DNA of 28,131 bases from Treponema sp. (GTDB lineage Bacteria; Spirochaetota; Spirochaetia; Treponematales; Breznakiellaceae): contig JAIRSD010000190.1 of the NCBI GenBank assembly GCA_031255615.1, positions 1 to 28,131 of the forward strand, in the 5' to 3' direction. Positions 8,557 to 17,461 of this stretch are shown here, piece by piece. The position numbers and the translations under genes are program-made. Each line of letters starts with the position of its first letter. The stretch's first letter is position 1. The notes beneath the pieces were generated by a model. That model saw only the letters and a list, made by a program, of their open reading frames with translations. It made no database searches and was not told where the DNA came from.

Positions 8557-8772
8557 GGGCGCATCCCCGCCTCCGGCGGGGACCGGGCTATCCAGGGCTC
8601 CGCTTCGCTCCGGCCCCGGCGCTCCGCGCCGTGGCTGCTTCGCACCCTTCCTATCCCTTGCGCGGGCGGACATCCGCATCCCTGCGGATGTCCGCCCTTG
8701 GAGTTGGCGCGCTCCGCGCGCCAACGAAAGGATGCCCCCGCGGTGCGGCGTTTGGGGTCCTCCCCAAACGCC
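8557..8772 (-). repeat. Family-R modular hairpin repeat, copy R1 (core 8557-8664, arms to 8772)
   Basis: Read on the - strand the core starts GCGCAAGGGATAGGAAGGG and ends GGGGATGCGCCC. It closely matches the + strand core at 19091-19197 along its full ~108 bp. Three perfect hairpin arms precede the core: GGGCGGACATCCGCA with its complement (8664-8697, 15 bp, 4-nt loop), GTTGGCGCGC (8703-8725, 10 bp, 3-nt loop) and GGCGTTTGGGG (8747-8772, 11 bp, 4-nt loop). Inside the core is an 8-bp stem with a 3-nt loop. No plausible gene covers it; apparent reading frames are low-complexity artefacts of GC content. Confidence 0.75.
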
Positions 8773-8910
8773 AAAAAACCGCGCCCCCCCGCAAGCCTCC
8801 CGGCCAACGCGGATACGGTCGGAACTAAACCGGAAACAGCCGGCCCCCGCGCCAAAGCAACGCGGCCCCTCGGAGCCCCTACCGGCCTCCGCAACCGTTT
8901 TTAAACGCCC

Positions 8911-8940
8911 GCTGTTCGGAAACCTCAGTTTCCGAACAGC
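8911..8940. repeat. Family-H stem-loop, copy H1 (possible rpoC 3' terminator)
   Basis: GCTGTTCGGAAAC (8911-8923), loop CTCA, then the exact complement (8928-8940): a perfect 13-bp stem. A near copy including some flanking bases is at 26214-26241. On the - strand it lies ~200 nt after the rpoC stop and is followed by GGGCGTTTAAAAAC, so it could end the rpoC transcript. Confidence 0.6.
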
Positions 8941-8946
8941 CCTATT

Positions 8947-9142
8947 AGGCTGCTTAGCCTAAAAGACCGGATATGTGGACGGAAGAAATTTACCACCAGG
9001 GCGAAAAAGGCGGGGATTGAAGGAGTTTTTTCATTCCTTCGTGTTCCTGGCGAGCCGCAGCCCGCCTTGACGCCCCTTCGTGGTTAACATTCTTGTTCCC
9101 GGTTCCTTCGCTTATCCGGTGGTTTAGTGTAATCAAGGTACT
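8947..9142 (+). repeat. Family-A inverted-repeat element, copy A1, abutting the rpoC stop codon
   Basis: About 196 bp. From the left it has AGGCTGCTTAGCCTAAAA, GGACGGAAGAAATTTACCAC, CATTCCTTCGTGTTCCTGG, a central near-palindrome (GGCGAGC..GCCCGCC), CCTTCGTGGTTAACATTC and GGTTCCTTCGCTTATCCGG, then GTGTAATCAAGGTACT. The left TTACCAC and right GTGGTTAA parts form imperfect terminal inverted repeats. The same order recurs at 27397-27577 and, inverted, at 27701-27883 and 27886-28089. The right end overlaps the first two bases of the rpoC stop codon. Confidence 0.75.
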
Positions 9143-12100
9143 ATTCTTCCGTATCGTCGGGAATAAAGTCATCCTCCCCGGCATCGGCCACCGCGGCGGC
9201 TTCCAGCTTCCGCTGTTCCAGAATCTGCTCCATCTGCTGATCCAGATCCTGGTTGCCCTCATCAAAGAGCTTAACCCCCCGGTAGCGTTTCATCCCCGTT
9301 CCCGCGGGAATGGGATGCCCGATGATAATGTTTTCCTTAAGGCCCCGCAGATAATCGGTGCTCCCCGCAATGGCGGCATTGGTAAGCACCCTGGTAGTGT
9401 CCTGGAAGCTGGCCGCCGAGAGGAAGGAATCGATGTTCAGGCTTGCCTTGGTGATCCCCTGGAACATGGGCCGGGCCACCGCCGGCTGCCCCCCTTCTCC
9501 CATGACCCGGTTGTTCTCCTCGTGGAACCGGTACTTATCCACCATTTGGCCGTAGATAAACTTGGTGTCCCCCACGGCAACAATCTCCACCTTCCGCATC
9601 ATCTGGCGGATAATAACGCCGATATGCTTATCGTTGATGGAAACCCCCTGCAGCCGGTAAACCTGCTGAATCTCATCCATCAGGTAACGCTGCAACGTAG
9701 CCTCGCCCTGGATATGGAGCACGTCGTGGGGATTAACCGCCCCCAGGCAGAGGGCCTCCCCGGCCTCCACCATGTCGCCGTCCCGAATCAACAACCGTTT
9801 GGTCATGGGAATCAGGTGCTTGTATTCCTTGCCGAAGGCGTCCATAACGGTAACAATCCGTTTGCCCTTGACGATGCCCTTAAAATACACGGTCCCGGAA
9901 ACCTGGGCCAGCACCGCGGGGCTCTTGGGTTTGCGGGCCTCAAAAAGTTCGCTCACCCGGGGAAGACCGGAGGTAATATCCATGGCCTTGGCGGACTCTT
10001 TTACGGTTTTGGCGATGATCTTACCGGCGTTAATCCTCACCCGGATCGGCTTTCCGTTGCCGTCGAGGACGGGGTCCCCCTCAGCGTCCAATTCAAATTC
10101 ATCCACCTGGATGGAAGCGCCGCCGGGGAGGAAATAGGATGCCAGTTCCTTCCCCTCCTCGTCGCTGATGAAGATCCGGGGCTGTTTGCTTTCCATCTGG
10201 AATTCGGTGATCCGCTTTTCCCGGTTCCCCGTCTCCTCGTCTATCTCCTCCCGCATGGTGGTACCGGGGATAATGTCCTCATAGTTTACATAGCCGGAAG
10301 CCTCCGCGATGATCGGGTCGGAGAAGGGGTCGAAGGTGGCTATGGTTTTTTCCGCCTCCACCACATCCCCCTTCTTCACCAGAAGGTCCGAACCGTTGCG
10401 GATTTCGATCTTCTGATCCTGGCCGATAAGGTAGAAAATCCGCTGACCCTCTTTTTCCAGCACCATGGCGTAGGCAATCTCCGGGGACAGGATATCCTCA
10501 TCCCCCCGCCGGATAATGGGTTCATCCCGGATGATCCGCTTGCTATTTTCCACCAGCAGGGTATCGCCGCTTTCCAACCGGTATTCCTTCATCACCTTGT
10601 TGACCAGGGCGTAGCCTTTACGGGTAAAAAGCCATCTCCCGTCGGGCATTTCCACATGGGCCCCGGAAATTTCCCGGACATAGACCGGGTATTTCAGGAA
10701 GGTGCGGTTCTCCTCGCTGATCTTGGTAGAGACCCCGCCGATATGGAAGGTCCGCATGGTAAGCTGGGTTCCCGGCTGGCCGATAGACTGGGCCGCGATG
10801 GTCCCCACGGTTTCGCCGATGTCAACCGAACGGTTGATGGCAAGATTCCGACCGTAACACCTGCGGCAAACCCCGTGCTTCGCCTCGCAAGTAAGAACCG
10901 TACGGATCCGCACCGTTTCGATCCCCGCCTTTTCGATGGTGGCGGCAATCCCTTCGGTGATCTCCTCGTTTACATCGACGATAAGTTCCCCGGTGATAGG
11001 ATGTTTCACCCGTTCCAGGGTGTAGCGGCCCACGATACGGTCGCTCAAGGGCTCCACAATGTCTTCCCCGTCCTTGATGGCGGAATAGGTGATGCCGTTA
11101 ATCGTGCCGCAATCGTCCTCGTTCACCACCACGTCCTGGGCAATATCCACCAGCCGCCGGGTCAAATAGCCCGCTTCGGCGGTCTTAAGGGCCGTGTCGG
11201 CCAAGCCCTTTCGGGCGCCGTTGGTGGAAATAAAGAATTCAATGACCGAAAGCCCCTCCTTGAAGTTGGACCGGATAGGCAGTTCGATAATGTCCCCCGA
11301 AGGCTTGGTCATAAGGCCCCGCATCCCCGCAAGCTGGCGGATCTGGTTGCGGCTTCCCCGGGCCCCGGAGTTGGCCATCATGTACACCGAGTTAAAACCG
11401 TCCCGGTCCGCCTCCAGGGTCTTCATCATAATGTTGGTAAGATCCTCGTTGGTCTTGGACCAGACCGCCACCACCCGGTTGTACCGCTCCTCAGGGGTAA
11501 TGGTTCCCTGCCGCCAGTACCGCTGAATCTCCTCCACCGCCTTATTAGCCTTCTCGATCATCTCCGGCTTTTCCTTGGGCACCACGATGTCGTCCACCCC
11601 GATAGTGGCGCCGAACACCGTGGCATAGCGGTAACCCGTGGCTTTGATGGCGTCCAGCATCTTCACCGTGACCCAGGAACCCTTTTCGCTAAAGATATGC
11701 TCAATCAGGGCCCTTAGTTCCTTGTCCCGCAGCTCGTAATTGATAAAGGGAATATCGGCGGGCAGTTCCTCGTTAAAAACCAGGCGCCCCGGACTGGTTT
11801 CGATAAGATCGTCGGGGCCGGCGGCGACCTCGTGTCCCGGTTTGTCCCAAATGGGGAATTTGGAGGGCCGTACCTTTATCCGGGCTTCCCGGTCCAGGGC
11901 TTTAGCCTCCACCGCCATCAAAACTTCTTCCACCGTATGGTAACGCCGGCCCTCGCCCTTGGCGTGGGGCTTGATCCGGGTAAGAAAGTTGATCCCCAGC
12001 ACCATATCCTGGGAGGGAAAGACGATGGTCTTCCCGTTGGCGGGGTTAAGAAGATTACGGGCGCTGAGCATCAGGGTCCAGCACTCCATCTGGGCCGCCT

Positions 12101-13487
12101 GGGTAAGGGGCACATGGACCGCCATCTGATCCCCGTCAAAGTCGGCGTTAAAGGCGTTGCACACCAGGGGGTGCAGCTTAATGGCCTTTCCCTCCACCAG
12201 GACCGGTTCAAAGGCCTGAATCCCCAGACGGTGCAGGGTGGGGGCCCGGTTCAGAAGCACCGGATGCTCCTTTACCACGTCATCCAGAATAGCGAAAACC
12301 TCCGGGGTTTCAGCCTCCACAAGGATCTTGGCCTTTTTGATGTTGTAGACCACATCCTTATCCACCAGCTTCTTCATAATAAAGGGCTTAAAAAGTTCCA
12401 GGGCCATCTTGGTGGGAAGCCCGCACTGCCACATCTTAAGATCCGGCCCCACCGTGATCACGCTGCGGCCCGAATAGTCAACCCGCTTGCCCAGCAGATT
12501 CTGCCGGAACCGGCCCTGCTTGCCCTTGAGCATGTCGGAAATAGATTTCAGGGGCCGGTTGCTGGCCCCCTTGACCACCCGTTTTTTCTTGGAATTATCG
12601 AACAGGGCGTCCACCGCCTCCTGGAGCATCCGTTTTTCATTGCGGATAATAATGTCCGGGGCGTTCAGGATTTGGAGCCGCTTAAGCCGGTTGTTCCGGT
12701 TGATCACCCGGCGGTACAGGTCGTTCAGGTCCGAGGTGGCGAAACGGCCGCCGTCAAGCTGCACCATGGGCCGCAGATCCGGCGGAATAACCGGGATCAC
12801 GTCTAAAATCATCCACTCGGGTTTATTCCTGGAATTGCGGAAATTTTCAACAATTTCGATGCGCTTCAGGAGCCGCTTGTCGCTTTTGGAGCCCTTTTCG
12901 ATCATCTTAACCCGGAGCTCCGCGGACAATTCGTCAAGGTTGACGTTCTCCAGCAGGGTCCGGACCGCCTCCGCCCCCATACCCGCGCTAAAACCGCCGC
13001 CGTAGCGCTCCTGGGCTTCGTAATACTCCTCCTCGGAGAGGAGCTGCATCTTCTTCAGATCCGTCTCCCCCGCGTCGATGACCACATACTTCTCGTAGTA
13101 CAGCACCGAACGGAGGGCCGTCATGGTCATATCCAGGAGCAAACCCATGCGGCTGGGAACGGAACGGTAGTACCAAATATGGGACACCGGGGCCGCCAGC
13201 TCGATATGGCCCATCCGTTCCCGGCGGACCTTGAAGTGGGTCACCTCCACCCCGCAGCGGTCGCAGATAACCCCCTTGTACCGGATAGACTTGAATTTAC
13301 CGCAGTAGCACTCCCATTCCTTGGTGGTCCCGAAGATCCGCTCGCAGAACAAGCCGTCCTTTTCCGGACGCAGCGTCCGGTAATTGATGGTCTCCGGCTT
13401 TTTGACCTCTCCGTAGGACCAGGCCCGGATCATCTCCGGGGAGGCCAAACGTATCATTATCGAGTCAAAATCCTGAATGTCTCGCAT
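9141..13487 (-). CDS. rpoC: DNA-directed RNA polymerase beta' subunit
   Basis: Largest catalytic subunit of RNA polymerase, 1448 residues. N-terminal zinc site: C60, C62, C75, C78 (ECYCGKF..ICDRCGV). The catalytic NADFDGDQM is at residues 447-455 and binds Mg2+. Other landmarks: [35 protein letters not shown], the bridge helix/trigger region ([33 protein letters not shown] [19 protein letters not shown]), the second zinc site (DDCG, then [13 protein letters not shown]) and [24 protein letters not shown] [18 protein letters not shown]. The C-terminus is acidic ([11 protein letters not shown]). Start ATG 13487 follows AGGGGT. No rpoB or other gene lies directly upstream; a ~317-bp intergenic region separates it from a divergent gene. 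This is unusual, since rpoB and rpoC are normally adjacent. Intact by sequence. Confidence 0.99.
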   Translation of the reverse strand: MRDIQDFDSIMIRLASPEMIRAWSYGEVKKPETINYRTLRPEKDGLFCERIFGTTKEWECYCGKFKSIRYKGVICDRCGVEVTHFKVRRERMGHIELAAPVSHIWYYRSVPSRMGLLLDMTMTALRSVLYYEKYVVIDAGETDLKKMQLLSEEEYYEAQERYGGGFSAGMGAEAVRTLLENVNLDELSAELRVKMIEKGSKSDKRLLKRIEIVENFRNSRNKPEWMILDVIPVIPPDLRPMVQLDGGRFATSDLNDLYRRVINRNNRLKRLQILNAPDIIIRNEKRMLQEAVDALFDNSKKKRVVKGASNRPLKSISDMLKGKQGRFRQNLLGKRVDYSGRSVITVGPDLKMWQCGLPTKMALELFKPFIMKKLVDKDVVYNIKKAKILVEAETPEVFAILDDVVKEHPVLLNRAPTLHRLGIQAFEPVLVEGKAIKLHPLVCNAFNADFDGDQMAVHVPLTQAAQMECWTLMLSARNLLNPANGKTIVFPSQDMVLGINFLTRIKPHAKGEGRRYHTVEEVLMAVEAKALDREARIKVRPSKFPIWDKPGHEVAAGPDDLIETSPGRLVFNEELPADIPFINYELRDKELRALIEHIFSEKGSWVTVKMLDAIKATGYRYATVFGATIGVDDIVVPKEKPEMIEKANKAVEEIQRYWRQGTITPEERYNRVVAVWSKTNEDLTNIMMKTLEADRDGFNSVYMMANSGARGSRNQIRQLAGMRGLMTKPSGDIIELPIRSNFKEGLSVIEFFISTNGARKGLADTALKTAEAGYLTRRLVDIAQDVVVNEDDCGTINGITYSAIKDGEDIVEPLSDRIVGRYTLERVKHPITGELIVDVNEEITEGIAATIEKAGIETVRIRTVLTCEAKHGVCRRCYGRNLAINRSVDIGETVGTIAAQSIGQPGTQLTMRTFHIGGVSTKISEENRTFLKYPVYVREISGAHVEMPDGRWLFTRKGYALVNKVMKEYRLESGDTLLVENSKRIIRDEPIIRRGDEDILSPEIAYAMVLEKEGQRIFYLIGQDQKIEIRNGSDLLVKKGDVVEAEKTIATFDPFSDPIIAEASGYVNYEDIIPGTTMREEIDEETGNREKRITEFQMESKQPRIFISDEEGKELASYFLPGGASIQVDEFELDAEGDPVLDGNGKPIRVRINAGKIIAKTVKESAKAMDITSGLPRVSELFEARKPKSPAVLAQVSGTVYFKGIVKGKRIVTVMDAFGKEYKHLIPMTKRLLIRDGDMVEAGEALCLGAVNPHDVLHIQGEATLQRYLMDEIQQVYRLQGVSINDKHIGVIIRQMMRKVEIVAVGDTKFIYGQMVDKYRFHEENNRVMGEGGQPAVARPMFQGITKASLNIDSFLSAASFQDTTRVLTNAAIAGSTDYLRGLKENIIIGHPIPAGTGMKRYRGVKLFDEGNQDLDQQMEQILEQRKLEAAAVADAGEDDFIPDDTEE

Positions 13488-13605
13488 ATTTTACCCCTTG
13501 GCGAGTCGTTGTAGAAGAGAATCGGTCCCGGTACGCTCCCCGAAACCCTCGAATTTTCCTGTTGGCTGATTGTTACCGGCAGGCAGATATACCATGTCAG
13601 TATAC

Positions 13606-13634
13606 TCTATATCATAAATCATAATAAGTTACAA
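13606..13634 (-). promoter_or_regulatory. Possible promoter of rpoC
   Basis: On the - strand TTGTAA (13629-13634) is followed after 17 nt by TATAGA (13606-13611), with a second TATACT just downstream, in the only AT-rich stretch before rpoC. The transcript would have an untranslated leader of about 110 nt. Supports independent transcription of rpoC. By eye only. The rest of 13641-13790 is GC-rich with no feature I can name. Confidence 0.45.
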
Positions 13635-13804
13635 GTCCCGGCCAAACCAGGCCAGCGGTTCCCAGGTTACCCCGATCTGTCTCACATCGGCGATGCCGTT
13701 CCCTCCCGGCAGCCCAAGGGGCGGGGAACAGCGAAGGCGAAAGCCGGGCCGGGCTTTACAGGGGGGCCGCGTTTTTTTACACTAGGGGCAAGGAGAGAAC
13801 TGCC

Positions 13805-14332
13805 ATGAGCACCAACACATATACGGCCTTCGCGAAGTATAATCAGGAGGCGGACGCCAAGATCCTGGCATTGCTGGATAAACTTTCCAACGACGACCGG
13901 GAAAAGGACCGGGGCTCCTTCTACAAGAGCTTATCCGGTCTGGCCCGGCATATCGGCGGCGGGACCCTGTTCTTTGCCGATCTTTTCCGCACCGCCCTGG
14001 GTTCCGCCCCGGCGGCGAAATTCCTGGCGCCCCTGGAGAAGCCCAGCTATTCCGAGGAGCCCCTGGACGAAGCCCAGTGGAAAAAGACCGTCGAGAACAT
14101 AAAAGCCGCGGACCAGGCCCTGGTGGAATTCACCGAGGCCCTGACGGAGGCGGACATGGCCGCCCCGGTAAAGCTGAACTGGTACGGCGGCAACCCCGAA
14201 TCGGTCCCCCTGTCCTTCATGCTCCTCCAGCTTGCGGCCCACAACACCCACCACCGGGGGCAGGTGTCGCAGATTCTCGACGAATTGAAAATCGAGAACG
14301 ACTATTCGGCGATCAACGTAGCGTTCCGCTGA
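13805..14332 (+). CDS. DinB-family putative metal-dependent protein
   Basis: Predicted cytosolic four-helix-bundle protein of the DinB/YfiT superfamily, 175 residues. The metal ligands expected for the family are visible: H49 in ARHIGGGTLFF, and H146 and H150 in AAHNTHHRGQVSQILDE, the typical HxxxH C-terminal helix. Members are often damage- or stress-induced or act as thiol-dependent transferases or hydrolases, but many have no known function, and nothing here specifies one. Start ATG 13805 is preceded by AGGAGAG with a 7-nt spacer. Monocistronic, convergent with pyrD. Confidence 0.88.
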   Translation: MSTNTYTAFAKYNQEADAKILALLDKLSNDDREKDRGSFYKSLSGLARHIGGGTLFFADLFRTALGSAPAAKFLAPLEKPSYSEEPLDEAQWKKTVENIKAADQALVEFTEALTEADMAAPVKLNWYGGNPESVPLSFMLLQLAAHNTHHRGQVSQILDELKIENDYSAINVAFR

Positions 14333-14341
14333 TTCCGGCGG

Positions 14342-14404
14342 GCCGGACGGCATAAACCGGGGGCCCGAAGGTGATTGGCTCCCCTTCGCGGCCCGCCGTC
14401 CGGC
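14342..14404. terminator. Long stem-loop between convergent dinB-like gene and pyrD
   Basis: GCCGGACGGC (14342-14351) pairs exactly with GCCGTCCGGC (14395-14404); the intervening sequence contains an inner CGAAGG/CCTTCG stem. It lies 9 nt past the DinB stop and just beyond the pyrD stop on the other strand, so it could serve both transcripts. There is no U-tract next to the stem. Confidence 0.55.
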
Positions 14405-14420
14405 GCTTAAAGCCCGGTTT

Positions 14421-15353
14421 TTACTTCCGTATCCCCAGTTCCCCGACAGTTTTAAAGCCCCCCTCCCCCATGTATGCCCCGATACCGTCGATAATTTCCG
14501 TCATGGTCCGGGGCCTGGCGAAGGTGGCGGACCCTATCTGGACCGCCGCCGCCCCGGCGAGGAGGAATTCCAGGGCGTCTTCGGCGGCGGCGATGCCCCC
14601 CATACCGACGACCGGGACCCTTACCGCCGCCCGGAGATCCCAGACCATCCGCAGGGCCAGGGGCCTGATGGCGGGGCCGGAAAGACCGGCGTAGACATTG
14701 TCGAAGACCGGCCTTCGCAGGCGGATGTCGATGGCCAGGGCCCGGAAGGTGTTCACCAGGGAAAGGGCGTCCGCCCCGGCCTTGACGCAGGCCCGGGCCA
14801 CCCCTTCCAGGTCAGGGGCGTTGGGGGAGAGTTTTACCATGAGGGGCTTGTCCGGAGCGGCCCTTCGAACCAGGGCGGTTGCCTGGGCGGCGCTTTCCGC
14901 CTCCAGGCCGAAGGCCATGCCCCCGGCCTTGACGTTGGGGCAGGAGATGTTAAGTTCGATCATATCGACGGCGGCCCCGTTGAGGAGCGCCGCCCCCTGC
15001 CGGTATTCCTCCATGGTGGAACCCGAAAGGTTGGCGATAACCGCCGGCCCCAGGGCCCGGATGCCGGGGAGTTCCTTTTCGATAAAGGCCGGAATGCCGG
15101 GGTTTTCCAGACCGATGGAATTCATCAGCCCCCCGGGGGTTTCGTGGAGGCGGATTCCCCCGTTGCCGGACCGGGGCCGGATGCTGAGGCCCTTGGTGCA
15201 GACAGCCCCCAGCCGGGAGATCTCCAGAAGCCCCCCGTATTCCCTGCCGTAGCCGAAGGTCCCCGACGCGGCGATTACGGGATTCCTGAAAAGGACTCCC
15301 GCGATAGTTACCGAAAGGTCCGGTTCGTTCCGGACCGGGTCCGTTGTCTTCAT
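14421..15353 (-). CDS. pyrD: Dihydroorotate dehydrogenase, class 1B catalytic subunit
   Basis: FMN enzyme oxidising dihydroorotate to orotate in pyrimidine synthesis, 310 residues, cytosolic. Start ATG 15353 overlaps the pyrK stop as ATGA and removes an upstream extension that is only pyrK read in another frame. Motifs: NPVIAASGTFGYGREY, NSIGLENPG, and NISCPNVKAGG with C138, the catalytic base of class 1 enzymes; then LMVKLSPNAPD, GLSGPAIRPLALRMVW and VPVVGMGGI for FMN phosphate binding. Class 1B is confirmed by the adjacent pyrK, which passes electrons to NAD+. It is the last gene of the - strand run. Confidence 0.96.
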   Translation of the reverse strand: MKTTDPVRNEPDLSVTIAGVLFRNPVIAASGTFGYGREYGGLLEISRLGAVCTKGLSIRPRSGNGGIRLHETPGGLMNSIGLENPGIPAFIEKELPGIRALGPAVIANLSGSTMEEYRQGAALLNGAAVDMIELNISCPNVKAGGMAFGLEAESAAQATALVRRAAPDKPLMVKLSPNAPDLEGVARACVKAGADALSLVNTFRALAIDIRLRRPVFDNVYAGLSGPAIRPLALRMVWDLRAAVRVPVVGMGGIAAAEDALEFLLAGAAAVQIGSATFARPRTMTEIIDGIGAYMGEGGFKTVGELGIRK

Positions 15354-16138
15354 AAAAAGTAAATCTCCTCCCCGGGGAAGACGGGGCCGTCGGCGCAGCA
15401 ACGGCGGTTCCCCCCGCTGGTCTCCACGGCGCAGCCCAGGCAGGCCCCCACCCCGCAGGCCATGCGCCGTTCCAGGCTGATGTAACAGGGGACCCCGGCG
15501 GCGGCGCACTTTTCCGCCACCGCCCGGAGCATAGGTTCCGGGCCGCAGGCGTAGACCGCCCGGTATGCCGCGGGTTCAAAAAAATCGGGGATCCGCCCCC
15601 GGCGGCCCTCGGAGCCGTCTTCCGTGGCCAGGACCAGTTTCCGGGGAGGGGGGCTTATTTCCGCGCAAAGCCCGCGGACCGGGGAGGGGCCCCCGCCGGA
15701 GGGGGCGTCTTTGAACCCGGCGTAAAAGTCAAAGGGCCGGCCTGCGCCGGAAAGTTCCGGGGCCAGGGCGAGGAGGGGGGCGATACCCACGCCGCCGCTT
15801 ATGAGGGCCAGGATTCCCGCCGCCGGGGGAAGAAAATTCCCCCAGCCGTTCCCCAGCGGTCCGGTGAGTTCCGCCTCCTCTCCGGGACGCATATCCAGGA
15901 GTTCCGCGGTTCCCCCGCCCCGGCGGGCCGCGAGGAAGCGGACCGAACCCCGCCGGAATCCCGCGGCGCTGAGGGGCCGGCCCAGAAAGCGGGCGGATCC
16001 CTTCGGCCTGAGCATGAAGAACTGCCCCCCCCGGGGGGCCGGGCCGGACCAGGCGAATTCCAGCCAGCGGAGCCCCGGACTGAGGCCGGTGTTGGCGAGG
16101 AGGGGGCAGACCAGATGTTGTTTGGGAGGAATGACCAT
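15350..16138 (-). CDS. pyrK: Dihydroorotate dehydrogenase electron-transfer subunit
   Basis: FAD/2Fe-2S partner of PyrD that links orotate formation to NAD+, 262 residues. FAD site RPLS at 54-57, NAD-binding GGVGIAPL at 115-122 and ACGPEPML at 197-204. The C-terminal 2Fe-2S ligands are C228, C233, C236 and a later cysteine of the C247/C248 pair (ACGVGACLGCAVET..RCC). Start ATG 16138 has no obvious ribosome binding site; the frame is open for some codons upstream, so the true start could be slightly earlier. It overlaps pyrD by 4 bp, and 86 nt separate it from the TraB-like gene upstream, which may share the transcript. Confidence 0.95.
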   Translation of the reverse strand: MVIPPKQHLVCPLLANTGLSPGLRWLEFAWSGPAPRGGQFFMLRPKGSARFLGRPLSAAGFRRGSVRFLAARRGGGTAELLDMRPGEEAELTGPLGNGWGNFLPPAAGILALISGGVGIAPLLALAPELSGAGRPFDFYAGFKDAPSGGGPSPVRGLCAEISPPPRKLVLATEDGSEGRRGRIPDFFEPAAYRAVYACGPEPMLRAVAEKCAAAGVPCYISLERRMACGVGACLGCAVETSGGNRRCCADGPVFPGEEIYFL

Positions 16139-16224
16139 GGGCCCAATGTAGTGAAAAGCCCCCGGCCGGGCAAGGCTATTCCCGCGAAGGGGACAGACGG
16201 AAATACCGGGAGACTGCCGGGCCT

Positions 16225-17442
16225 TTACTTCGCGAGGAGCCCCGCCAGCGAGGGGATGGAAATGAAATTCCCGATCATCCCCCCCAGGCTTGAGAGGAAA
16301 AATACCAGCAGGGCCCGGCTTATCCGGTTCCGGTACAGTCCTTTCAGGCTGGACACATCGGCGGTGATGTTCTCGGCATCCTCCACCCGGGGTTTCCGCA
16401 GAGTCGCCTCCACGATCCCGGAAAAAAACCCGACCCCGATAAAGGGATTGATGGTGGCGATGGGGGCCCCCACAAAGGAAACCAGGGCGGAAAGGGGGTG
16501 TCCCAGGGCGATGACGGTTCCCAGGGCCGCCAGGGAGCCGTTGAGCAGCGCCCAGCGCAGGAGCATGGCCCGGCTAATATCCAGGCCGGAACGAAAGAAG
16601 CCTGCGACGATAAGGGCCGCAATGACGACGGGGATGAACCAGCCTGCGGATTTGGCGAGGAAGCTCTTTCTGGGGAGTGTATCCAGGTCCGCCGTTTCGG
16701 CGGCGCATGCCCCGGCGGCGATTTTTTCCAACTGGGCCTTCAGGCCCTGCAAGTGGCCGGCCCCCACTACTGCGGCGGCCCGGATTCCGCCGGCCCCGGA
16801 TTCCGCCGGCCCCGTAAAGGATGTTACGCTCTGCCAGATCCTGGCGGCCAGGTAGCGGTCCCGTTCGTCGATCAGGGTGGACTTGACCGGCGGCAGATAC
16901 CGCGCGAGTTCGGCCATCATACTGTCCAATTCGCTGGTCCGCTTCAATTTTTCGATCTCGTCTTCGCTTAATTTTTCCGTGGTAAAGGCCCCGGCGATAA
17001 GGGATGAGAGGAGTTTGCATTTATTCCAGAGGCCGCAGCGGGCCCAGGCCCGGCGCAGGGTGATCTGCAACTCCCGGTCGCAGAAACAGCAGGGGATTCC
17101 CATCTCATTCGCCGCCAGGACCGCGGCCTTCATTTCTTCGCCGGGTTTAACCCCTAATTCGTCCCCCATGCGGCGTTGAAAACCGGAGAGCACCAGGTTG
17201 GCGATAAGGAGGAATCCCTTGCCCTCCCTAAAGACCTTGGAAACGTTAAGCCGTTCCCAGTTTTCCTTTCCCATCATGGAATTGTAGCGGCCCTGATCCA
17301 GTTCCACGCAGACAAGGCCGGGCCGTTCCTCCCGGATTATCCGGTTTACTTCTTCGATGCTTTCCCGGGACACGTGGGCGGTGCCAATAAGGATGATCTC
17401 CCCATGCTGGGGCAATGATAAACGCAGGCAGTGATCCATCAT
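16225..17442 (-). CDS. TraB/PrgY-family membrane protein
   Basis: 405-residue protein of the TraB family, named after the enterococcal pheromone-shutdown proteins TraB and PrgY. The N-terminal domain carries the family motifs ILIGTAHVS (residues 17-25), VCVELD (44-49), an ERDRYLAARI segment and a GAGHLQGL motif near 230. These resemble the TIKI/EreA-like putative metalloprotease fold, with GxxH and E(R)D positions. Residues ~262-405 hold several hydrophobic helices (IPVVIAALIVAGFF, ALLNGSLAALGTVIAL, LLVFFLSSLGGMIGNF), so it is an integral membrane protein. Related proteins occur widely in spirochetes and archaea without known role. ATG 17442 is 19 nt after the TPR lipoprotein stop, implying cotranscription. 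Confidence 0.88.
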   Translation of the reverse strand: MMDHCLRLSLPQHGEIILIGTAHVSRESIEEVNRIIREERPGLVCVELDQGRYNSMMGKENWERLNVSKVFREGKGFLLIANLVLSGFQRRMGDELGVKPGEEMKAAVLAANEMGIPCCFCDRELQITLRRAWARCGLWNKCKLLSSLIAGAFTTEKLSEDEIEKLKRTSELDSMMAELARYLPPVKSTLIDERDRYLAARIWQSVTSFTGPAESGAGGIRAAAVVGAGHLQGLKAQLEKIAAGACAAETADLDTLPRKSFLAKSAGWFIPVVIAALIVAGFFRSGLDISRAMLLRWALLNGSLAALGTVIALGHPLSALVSFVGAPIATINPFIGVGFFSGIVEATLRKPRVEDAENITADVSSLKGLYRNRISRALLVFFLSSLGGMIGNFISIPSLAGLLAK

Positions 17443-17461
17443 GATTTTCGATTCCCGGGGC

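Noticed and set aside
8400..8962. Several Arg/Pro/Ala-rich open frames over 8.4-8.9 kb
   Set aside because: They arise from the hairpin repeat R1, differ between repeat copies and have no ribosome binding sites.
9093..11717. Long + strand open frame opposite rpoC
   Set aside because: It is antisense to the intact, highly conserved rpoC, shows no family motif and has His/Gly/Leu-rich composition typical of the mirror frame in GC-rich DNA.
15353..15509. N-terminally extended PyrD starting at 15509
   Set aside because: The extra 52 residues are Arg/Gly/Pro-rich and overlap the conserved 2Fe-2S end of pyrK; the ATGA overlap at 15350-15353 gives a normal PyrD.
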